This document shows positions 39,705 to 46,922 of a stretch of DNA of 46,922 nt, piece after piece. The translations under genes and the position numbers were made by a program. Source of the stretch: an uncultured Clostridia bacterium (GTDB lineage Bacteria; Bacillota; Clostridia; Oscillospirales; Acutalibacteraceae); the NCBI GenBank assembly GCA_946407065.1, contig CAMJMQ010000021.1, positions 1 through 46,922 on the forward strand. Reading direction: 5' to 3'. The notes under the pieces were generated by a model. The model made no database searches, was not told the DNA's origin, and worked only from the letters and a program-made list of their open reading frames with translations. Numbering within the stretch: the stretch's first letter is position 1; every line of letters starts with the position of its first letter.

Positions 39705-41339
39705 ATGAAAACCGCATCCAAGCTCATCTGTCTACTATTATCGATCATCATCATGTGCGTTTCCATCCTCCCCGCCGCCGCGGCAGAGACCGCTTTGACT
39801 GCTGACGGAACATCGATCGACAACGCCGATCCCGATTATGAATATGAGATACTGGAAAACGGCACCGTCGAGATCGTCGAATACCTCGGCGCCGGCGGCG
39901 ATCTGGTGATCCCCTCCCGACTGGGCGGACATCCGGTAACGCAAATCGGCGCGTGGGCGTTCCAACATTCCGACAACCGCTCCAATATTACAAGCGTCAT
40001 CATCCCCGATTCTGTCGAAGAGATCGGGTGGAACGCCTTCGGTGAGTGTACCTCGCTGCAAAGCGTCGACCTCGGCAACGGCGTCACACGGCTGAACGGC
40101 TATGCCTTTGCGAATTGCGCTGCGCTCAAAAGCCTGACCATAGGAATCGGTTTTTCCGAATTTGCCGTGAGCCGGAACGATTTCATCGGATGCTATCAGC
40201 TGGAGCGCATTTTCATCGACCCCGACAATCCGATATTTGACAGCCGTGATGACGGTAACGCCATCATCGATTCAGTGACCAACGAACTGCTGCTCGGCTG
40301 CCAAAGCACCGTCATTCCCGACTCTGTCACCGGAATCGGCGACTATGCTTTTTCCGGCTGTATCAACCTGACCGCTGTCGAGATCCCCGATTCCGTTACC
40401 ACGATCGGCCATCACGCGTTTTATGATTGTGAAAGCCTCAAGGACATTCTTATCCCCGATACCGCGGTCGATATCGGCTATTGCGCCTTTCATAACACCG
40501 CGTGGTACTATGACCGACCCGACGGATTGGTCTACGCAGGCAAGACGGCCTACACCGTCAAAGGATCCTGTCCCGAAAGGATCGCGCTCAAAGACGATAC
40601 CGCGGCGATCTGTGACAATGCCTTCGCCTCTGAAACGGGGCTGAAAAGCATCTATATCCCCGCAAGCGTCCGTATCATCGGGCTCAACGTCTTTTCCGGC
40701 TGCTCCGGATTAGAGCGGATCCGTGTAGCCGCCGACAATCCTGTTTTTGACAGCCGCAACGACTGCAACGCCGTGATCAGGACACAGACCGATGAGCTGA
40801 TCTACGGCTGCCGCCATACCGTGATCCCCGATACCGTGACGAGTATCGGCGACAGAGCCTTTTACGGATGGTCGCATCTTTCGCACATCTACATCCCTGA
40901 TTCCGTTACTGCGATCGGCAAAAACGCCTTTGACAGATGCAATGAGCTCAAGAGCGTCACGATCCCCCGCACCGTCACCTATATCGGAGATTACGCCTTC
41001 GGCTTTAGCTTTACCGGTACAAAGTATACTCCCACGGAGGATTTTACGATCTACGGCGATACGGGAACGGCGGCATATCGATACGCGAACCGCTTTCATC
41101 TGTCTTTTGCCTCACCGTATGACGCGGATCAAAAGCCCGGCGACGCGAACGCAGACGGCGAGATTACCGTCATGGATGTCACGATCATCCAGCGCTATCT
41201 CGCTTTTATGAACACCTTTATGGATGAACCCACCCTGATGCTCGGTGACATTGATCAGAATCAAATTCTGGAGTCCGTCGACGCCGCTTATCTCCTGCGT
41301 TGGCTCGCGGGAGAAGAGATCCCCTATCCTGTCGGGTAA
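39705..41339 (+). CDS. Secreted BspA-type leucine-rich-repeat protein with a dockerin
   Basis: A 544-residue exported protein from the ATG with AAGGAGG 9 nt upstream; the longer frame has no site. A signal peptide (1-30, ending PAAAAE) is followed by BspA/TpLRR repeats of the form IPDSVTxIGxxAFxxCxxL over about 60-460, with an internal segment RPDGLVYAGKTAYTV common in such proteins. Residues 475-544 are a type I dockerin: GDANADGEITVMDVTIIQRYLA and GDIDQNQILESVDAAYLLRWLA, the two Ca-binding F-hand repeats. It is therefore likely bound to a cohesin scaffold on the cell surface. Ligand of the LRR part unknown. Confidence 0.93.
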   Translation: MKTASKLICLLLSIIIMCVSILPAAAAETALTADGTSIDNADPDYEYEILENGTVEIVEYLGAGGDLVIPSRLGGHPVTQIGAWAFQHSDNRSNITSVIIPDSVEEIGWNAFGECTSLQSVDLGNGVTRLNGYAFANCAALKSLTIGIGFSEFAVSRNDFIGCYQLERIFIDPDNPIFDSRDDGNAIIDSVTNELLLGCQSTVIPDSVTGIGDYAFSGCINLTAVEIPDSVTTIGHHAFYDCESLKDILIPDTAVDIGYCAFHNTAWYYDRPDGLVYAGKTAYTVKGSCPERIALKDDTAAICDNAFASETGLKSIYIPASVRIIGLNVFSGCSGLERIRVAADNPVFDSRNDCNAVIRTQTDELIYGCRHTVIPDTVTSIGDRAFYGWSHLSHIYIPDSVTAIGKNAFDRCNELKSVTIPRTVTYIGDYAFGFSFTGTKYTPTEDFTIYGDTGTAAYRYANRFHLSFASPYDADQKPGDANADGEITVMDVTIIQRYLAFMNTFMDEPTLMLGDIDQNQILESVDAAYLLRWLAGEEIPYPVG

Positions 41340-41358
41340 TGGAATATCGTATGGAAGA

Positions 41359-41391
41359 AGCCCTGCGCAACAACAGCGCAGGGCTCTTTTT
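41359..41391 (+). terminator. Terminator of the LRR-dockerin gene
   Basis: AGCCCTGCGC and GCGCAGGGCT pair perfectly over 10 bp with a 7-nt loop, then CTTTTT. Confidence 0.93.
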
Positions 41392-41528
41392 ACGGCAAAA
41401 ACCGCCCTTACGGACGGTTTTCGACTGATAAATATATTGATGATATGTAAAAATCCTAATTCGTTTTGTTAGTCAATTCGGTCGGATGCGTATTTTATTC
41501 TTTCAACACGCCGGAAAATGACCGAAGG

Positions 41529-41954
41529 TCAGGCATAAGCTCTGCTTGTCATATCGAGCGAATACAGCAGCTTATCGCCCTCTTTTGTTACCATTGTTAT
41601 CTGCATTCTCGGCAAAAGCTTGTGCAGTGTCAGGACAAATCCATTCGGACGAACGTCCGGGATGCCTGTGATCAAATACTTTGCGTTGACCTTGTGTGCG
41701 AAGTCGGCTGCGCTGCCCGGCGCATTGTGACTGAACGATACGGTCATATCTGCGCCCAGATCCTTTGCGGTGCGATATAGGTATTCCAGCTCATCGGAAA
41801 AGCTCGTCAGGTCATTTGTCGGCGTATGCACACAGAATACATGCAGCGCCAGACCCTCTGCTGCTGCCCTCTCAAATCCGGCTTTGATCAGACGGTCGCA
41901 GTCATACTGTCCCGTGACACACACCAGCACAGACGGCTTCTTCACAGCGTTCAT
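41529..41954 (-). CDS. Universal-stress-protein-like domain protein
   Basis: A 141-residue cytoplasmic protein. The ATG at 41954 has AAAGGAGG 7 nt upstream; the longer frame is unsupported. VLVCVTGQYDCDRLIKAGFERAAAEG at the start and ADFAHKVNAKYLITGIPDVRPNG later fit a Rossmann-like Usp fold, closest in feel to the Usp segment of KdpD sensors rather than to stand-alone UspA (no full G-2x-G-9x-G(S/T) ATP motif). It may bind a nucleotide or act as a small regulator. Stands alone; no kdp genes nearby. Confidence 0.65.
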   Translation of the reverse strand: MNAVKKPSVLVCVTGQYDCDRLIKAGFERAAAEGLALHVFCVHTPTNDLTSFSDELEYLYRTAKDLGADMTVSFSHNAPGSAADFAHKVNAKYLITGIPDVRPNGFVLTLHKLLPRMQITMVTKEGDKLLYSLDMTSRAYA

Positions 41955-42068
41955 TTCGTCACCTCCTTTGTTGATGTTGCTGTTATCATACCACATGATT
42001 GTGACGAAACCTGTAAAAGCGTGTGAATAGTGTGTGAACCTTTTGTGAACGGTGAAGGGATGATGAAA

Positions 42069-42113
42069 TGTAGGGCGGGGGTGCTCCCCGTTGGGGAGCA
42101 CCCCCGCCCTACA
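42069..42113. repeat. Perfect 21-bp inverted repeat (GTAGGG/CCCTAC family)
   Basis: A TGTAGGGCGGGGGTGCTCCCC arm (shown in part: TGTAGGGCGGGG, GTGCTCCCC) and its exact complement are separated by GTT. It lies between the nth and Usp-like genes and is one of the strongest hairpins in the window. No T-run follows, so it is not a standard terminator. Confidence 0.85.
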
Positions 42114-42131
42114 ATAGTTGTTTCAATTCAA

Positions 42132-42767
42132 TCAAGCTTTTTTTCTGCAAAACTCACTCATACAGCACTTCTCGCACATCGCCTTTCTCGCGGTACATAC
42201 AGCTCTGCCGTGGAGCACAAGACGGTGACAGAAGTCGTTGCTCTCCTTAGGCGGCAAGAGTCCGCGCAGGATCAGCTCGATCTTCTTCTGATCGGTCTCG
42301 TTATGCAGACCGAGTCGGCGGGTGATGCGGATGCAGTGGGTGTCGACCACCACAGCGCCCTCCATGCCGAAAATATCGCCCATCACCAGATTGGCGGTCT
42401 TTCTGCCGATCCCGGGCAGGGCGATCAGTGCCTCGAGACTGTCGGGCACCTCGCCGCCGTACTGCTCACATAAAACGCGTGCCATGGCGACGATATCCTT
42501 GGATTTCGTTTTATATAAGCCGCAGGATTTGATATACTCCGCCAACTCCTCGGGCGTGCTGTCGGCAAAATCCCGCGCGCAGGTATATCGCTCAAACAGA
42601 GCGGGTGTGACCATATTCACACGCGCGTCGGTACACTGGGCGGACAGGCGCGTCGCGACCAGACATTGCAGCGGATCGGTATATTGCAGCGAACAGATCG
42701 CGTCGGGATACTCCGCTTTGAGCGCCTCGACAGCGAGCTGTGCGATTTGTTTCTTTGTCATATCCAT
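42132..42767 (-). CDS. nth: Endonuclease III
   Basis: Base-excision repair glycosylase/AP lyase for oxidised pyrimidines. 211 residues from the ATG at 42767 (AGGG 5 nt upstream; the next ATG two codons later is also possible). The helix-hairpin-helix LPGIGRKTANLV holds the catalytic Lys, VVDTHCIRITRRLGL the catalytic Asp, and CTARKAMCEKCCMSEFC the 4Fe-4S ligands (C-x6-C-x2-C-x5-C). Length normal. Transcribed alone from its own promoter. Confidence 0.96.
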   Translation of the reverse strand: MDMTKKQIAQLAVEALKAEYPDAICSLQYTDPLQCLVATRLSAQCTDARVNMVTPALFERYTCARDFADSTPEELAEYIKSCGLYKTKSKDIVAMARVLCEQYGGEVPDSLEALIALPGIGRKTANLVMGDIFGMEGAVVVDTHCIRITRRLGLHNETDQKKIELILRGLLPPKESNDFCHRLVLHGRAVCTARKAMCEKCCMSEFCRKKA

Positions 42768-42781
42768 CACTTCCCTGTTGC

Positions 42782-42810
42782 AATATAGCATATTCGAGCG
42801 ATTTGTGCAA
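42782..42810 (-). promoter_or_regulatory. Promoter of nth
   Basis: TTGCAC, 17 nt, TATATT on the minus strand, about 15 nt before the start, giving a very short leader. Confidence 0.7.
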
Positions 42811-42856
42811 GAAGGAATCAAAAGAAAATCAGTTATCGCATAGGGAATGTCATACT

Positions 42857-42882
42857 GTAGGGGACGGCGCCTCGACGTCCCG
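42857..42882. repeat. Short GTAGGG hairpin repeat
   Basis: GTAGGGGACGGCGCCTCGACG followed by TCCC; same edge and size as the hairpins at 18.1-18.5 kb. Confidence 0.5.
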
Positions 42883-42916
42883 AGATATTATTCTTTTCCG
42901 TGAATCTATTACTACA

Positions 42917-42950
42917 GTCACCCTAGGGTGACGGGATTAATCCGAACCTG
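42917..42950. repeat. GTCACCCTA dispersed repeat, copy 3
   Basis: A perfect 16-bp palindrome GTCACCCTAGGGTGAC (42917-42932) followed by GGGATTAATCCGAACCTG. The second part matches the copies at 31-58 and 7875-7905. Confidence 0.6.
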
Positions 42951-42962
42951 CTGAAAAGGGCA

Positions 42963-42991
42963 AAAGAAAAGCGCCCCCATCGGGAGCGCCT
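42963..42991 (-). terminator. Terminator of the 43.0-kb lipoprotein
   Basis: On the minus strand GCGCTCCC, a short loop and GGGGGCGC, then TTTTCTTTT. Confidence 0.9.
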
Positions 42992-43002
42992 TACCATCTG
43001 TA

Positions 43003-43518
43003 TTATTTCTCAACACTGTACTCAAAGGTACCGAACACGGTATCCTGATTGTTCGCGTCACAGTAGATGACGCTGATGGTGTTGACCGGATCCTTGATGT
43101 TCTGGAAATACTTAAAGCCGTATTCCGCCGCGATCTCGGATTCCTTCTTAGCAGTCGCCTCATCATACTGCTCGGTATGCACGCCTACGATGACAGCCTT
43201 CTTCTCTTCATTGATATACGCATATTCGCCATAGGCGCTCTTCTGATCGCCGCTGCTCTCGTGCAGTGAGCCGATCTCCTTCTGGAGATCCTTGCCCAGC
43301 GTGTTCTTATGGTTGTTGGTATATTCCTTATACTGGTCTTCGGTGAATTCATATACTTTCTTGTCACCGTCGTTGGATGTGTTTTTCGCGTAGGAGCTTG
43401 CATAACCGTCATCGTACTTTGAGGGAACGGTCGTCTTTACGTTGCCGGATTTACCGCAGGCGCAAAGCACCGCCGCGATCGCCGCAACAGCCAGAATAAA
43501 TGCAAAAAATCTTTTCAT
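43003..43518 (-). CDS. Lipoprotein of unknown function
   Basis: A 171-residue exported lipoprotein. The ATG at 43518 has GGAGG 7 nt upstream; longer frames have none. Signal peptide MKRFFAFILAVAAIAAVLCAC with Cys21 as the likely lipidation site, then a Ser/Asn-rich linker. The mature domain (VYEFTEDQYKEYTNNHKNT.. and EYGFKYFQNIKDPVNTISV, quoted in parts) resembles small surface lipoproteins of Clostridia; I cannot name a function. Transcribed alone. Confidence 0.8.
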   Translation of the reverse strand: MKRFFAFILAVAAIAAVLCACGKSGNVKTTVPSKYDDGYASSYAKNTSNDGDKKVYEFTEDQYKEYTNNHKNTLGKDLQKEIGSLHESSGDQKSAYGEYAYINEEKKAVIVGVHTEQYDEATAKKESEIAAEYGFKYFQNIKDPVNTISVIYCDANNQDTVFGTFEYSVEK

Positions 43519-43594
43519 TGTTATTCCTCCGATTGTCGTAGTATTTGGTATAACTTGAAGAGAAACCTGTGACTTCAGCTTCCCGAACAGTTCT

Positions 43595-43622
43595 ATTATA
43601 GCAAAAAGATGTAAAAAAGCAA
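43595..43622 (-). promoter_or_regulatory. Promoter of the 43.0-kb lipoprotein
   Basis: TTGCTT, 16 nt, TATAAT with an upstream TGC (extended -10), on the minus strand. Confidence 0.75.
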
Positions 43623-43639
43623 TAACCAAGATCGATTTT

Positions 43640-44488
43640 TTACAGTTTTTCTATCAGCACCTCGGTAATGCGTCTGCCGTCGGTTTGGGTCGCGGTGAGC
43701 CGCAGTCCGTGTGCTTCGATCGACGGCTGTTCACCCTCTGCGGGGATCCGTCCGAGATTGCTCAAAAGAAATCCCGCAATCGTCTCACTGTCATCGTCGC
43801 TGAGCTCCACGCCGATCCTCTCTTCCACGTCCTCGATCGAGGTGCTGCCGTCTACGGTGAACTTGCCGTCGGAAAGTCGACGGATCTCTTCTTCCTCGTT
43901 ATCGTACTCATCCTGGATATTACCCAAAATATCCTCGATCAGATCCTCAAGGGTGACGATACCCTCGGTACCGCCGTATTCATCCACCACAACCGCGATC
44001 TGTGTCTTGTTCTTTTTCATAAAGGAAAAGAGAGAGCGACAGTTCTTGGTGCGCGGCACAAAGAGCGCGGGGCGCAGATGCTGACTGAGCTTGAAATTCG
44101 CGGGTGCGGGCGCGCCGACGAATTTGAGCAGATCTTTGACATAGAGGATGCCGATGATATTGTCGATATCGTCGCGCCATACGGGGATGCGCGAGTGACC
44201 GCTGCGGATCGCCAGATCAACAACCGTCTTCAAATCATCGGTATCCTCCAGCGAGGTCATATCACGGCGGTGGGTCATGATCTCATAGGCAGCGGTATCA
44301 TCAAAATCAAAGACATTTTCGATGATATCCTTGGTATCGTCCTCGATCAGACCCTTCTCTTGCCCTTCTTCCACGAGCGAGAGGATCTCTTCCTCGGTCT
44401 TTGCCTGTTTTGTTTCATTGTCCTTTGAGCCGAATAACCGCTCAATAAAGCTCTTTTCTTTTTTCGCACCTGACACATCGTCGGGCAT
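43640..44488 (-). CDS. CorC/HlyC-like CBS-domain protein
   Basis: A 282-residue cytoplasmic protein. I chose the ATG at 44488 (AAGGAG 8 nt upstream) over the GTG three codons earlier. Two CBS domains cover about 60-190 (YEIMTHRRDMTSL, then IAVVVDEYGGTEGIVTLEDLIEDILGNIQDEYD read in parts), followed by the CorC_HlyC domain. There is no DUF21 membrane part, as in the short CorC group. Such proteins are linked to divalent-metal efflux or magnesium handling; that role is from the family. Confidence 0.9.
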   Translation of the reverse strand: MPDDVSGAKKEKSFIERLFGSKDNETKQAKTEEEILSLVEEGQEKGLIEDDTKDIIENVFDFDDTAAYEIMTHRRDMTSLEDTDDLKTVVDLAIRSGHSRIPVWRDDIDNIIGILYVKDLLKFVGAPAPANFKLSQHLRPALFVPRTKNCRSLFSFMKKNKTQIAVVVDEYGGTEGIVTLEDLIEDILGNIQDEYDNEEEEIRRLSDGKFTVDGSTSIEDVEERIGVELSDDDSETIAGFLLSNLGRIPAEGEQPSIEAHGLRLTATQTDGRRITEVLIEKL

Positions 44489-44524
44489 AGTAGTCACTCC
44501 TTGTTGACGAATGATTTCTGCATA

Positions 44525-44572
44525 GCCTCCCTTTCCTAAGGGAGGTGCCCCGCTAGGGGCGGAGGGTTGCTA
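44525..44572. repeat. CCTCCC..GGAGGGTTG repeat
   Basis: GCCTCCCTTTCCTAAGGGAGG hairpin (split: GCCTCCC, TTTCCTAA, GGGAGG) then TGCCCCGCTAGGGGC and GGAGGGTTG. Related to 17848-17945. It lies between lepA and the CorC-like gene. Confidence 0.55.
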
Positions 44573-44603
44573 TCTATAATCTTATATCTCAAGGGAAGTC
44601 GGT

Positions 44604-46415
<1,812 letters not shown>

Positions 46416-46472
46416 ATATTATCACCTGTTTGATAAACTGATGGGTGTATCCGGAATTCTTATCGATTCAAT

Positions 46473-46562
46473 TGTCATCGCCAAGCACTTTAGGATGCGG
46501 CAATCTCAATCGAATAAAGATCGTCATTGCGAATCCTTTTTAGGGATATGGCAATCTCAACC
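46473..46562. repeat. Two short GTCATTGCGA-type repeats upstream of lepA
   Basis: GTCATCGCC..GGCAATCTCAATCG (46473-46513) and GTCATTGCGAATCC..GGCAATCTCAACCG (46522-46562) lie in the lepA leader, downstream of its promoter, just like the pair in the rplM leader. Confidence 0.65.
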
Positions 46563-46588
46563 GAATATCATACAACACACCATGATGT

Positions 46589-46617
46589 ATCATACCACAA
46601 AACCCGCCTGTTGGCAA
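46589..46617 (-). promoter_or_regulatory. Promoter of lepA
   Basis: TTGCCA, 17 nt, TATGAT on the minus strand, giving a leader of about 165 nt that contains the paired repeats. Confidence 0.72.
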
Positions 46618-46806
46618 GATAAACAAAATAACAAAATCGATCGTCGATTTTCGGTGAGTCGAGCCGCCTCTTGACCGATTACAAACAAGAGGATCCCTTC
46701 TGTATGATCGATAGCCATCGCGCCGACCCCATCGGTCATCCGGAAAGTTTTTCTCCACCGCAATCACAAAAAATCCGCCAAAATGAAAAAAACTTTCAAA
46801 TAAGTA

Positions 46807-46835
46807 TTGAATTTTTTTAAAACCTGTGGTATGAT
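46807..46835 (+). promoter_or_regulatory. Promoter of the tRNA-Thr gene
   Basis: TTGAAT, 17 nt, TATGAT, about 35 nt before the tRNA. The region 46618-46806 holds nothing else recognised. Confidence 0.8.
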
Positions 46836-46870
46836 ATATGAGCTGTTTCGGATAACGGCGAAAAGAATAT

Positions 46871-46922
<52 letters not shown>

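Overview
The window looks like chromosomal DNA of an anaerobic, moderately GC-rich Clostridia member, most like Ruminococcus/Oscillospiraceae. The evidence is a six-gene Rnf complex in the clostridial order CDGEAB, an SpoVAE sporulation protein, a secreted leucine-rich-repeat protein with a type I dockerin, strong AGGAGG ribosome sites, GTG and TTG starts, and many small palindromic repeats between genes. This assignment rests on gene content, not on a marker phylogeny.

Layout. 0.1-0.8 kb: a multi-pass membrane protein. 1.0-4.8 kb (minus): a thiamine salvage operon (thiamine-binding protein, ABC permease, binding protein and ATPase, thiN) behind a TPP riboswitch and terminator. 4.8-7.4 kb (plus): a FeoA-FeoB fusion and a small Cys-rich partner, with a palindrome on the promoter. 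8.0-11.5 kb: an acyltransferase, a GT8 glycosyltransferase and a GT8-acyltransferase fusion, probably a glycolipid cassette. 12.3-17.8 kb: a lone spoVAE, then divergent rnfCDGEAB. 17.8-18.7 kb: a repeat-rich spacer. 18.7-23.6 kb: a four-gene GldA/GldF/GldG/DUF4340-type ABC operon.

23.7-34.6 kb (minus) is the most unusual region. It holds eleven genes: an ECF-type sigma factor, a C39-peptidase ABC exporter and a second NHLM-type ABC protein, a small membrane protein, a 60-residue peptide with a double-glycine-like leader and its own strong promoter, a STAS protein, a membrane-anchored TIR protein, a membrane-anchored FHA protein, a PP2C phosphatase and two further membrane proteins. I read it as a peptide-export system wired to phosphorylation and TIR signalling. 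No peptide-modifying enzyme and no Ser/Thr kinase lies inside the window.

34.7-46.9 kb is mostly housekeeping: a GNAT acetyltransferase, a D-2-hydroxyacid dehydrogenase, two lipoproteins, rplM-rpsI, the LRR-dockerin protein, a Usp-like protein, nth, a CorC-like CBS protein and lepA. A 360-bp MITE-like element with long terminal inverted repeats lies at 38.0-38.4 kb. The window ends inside a tRNA-Thr(GGU) gene with a clear promoter.
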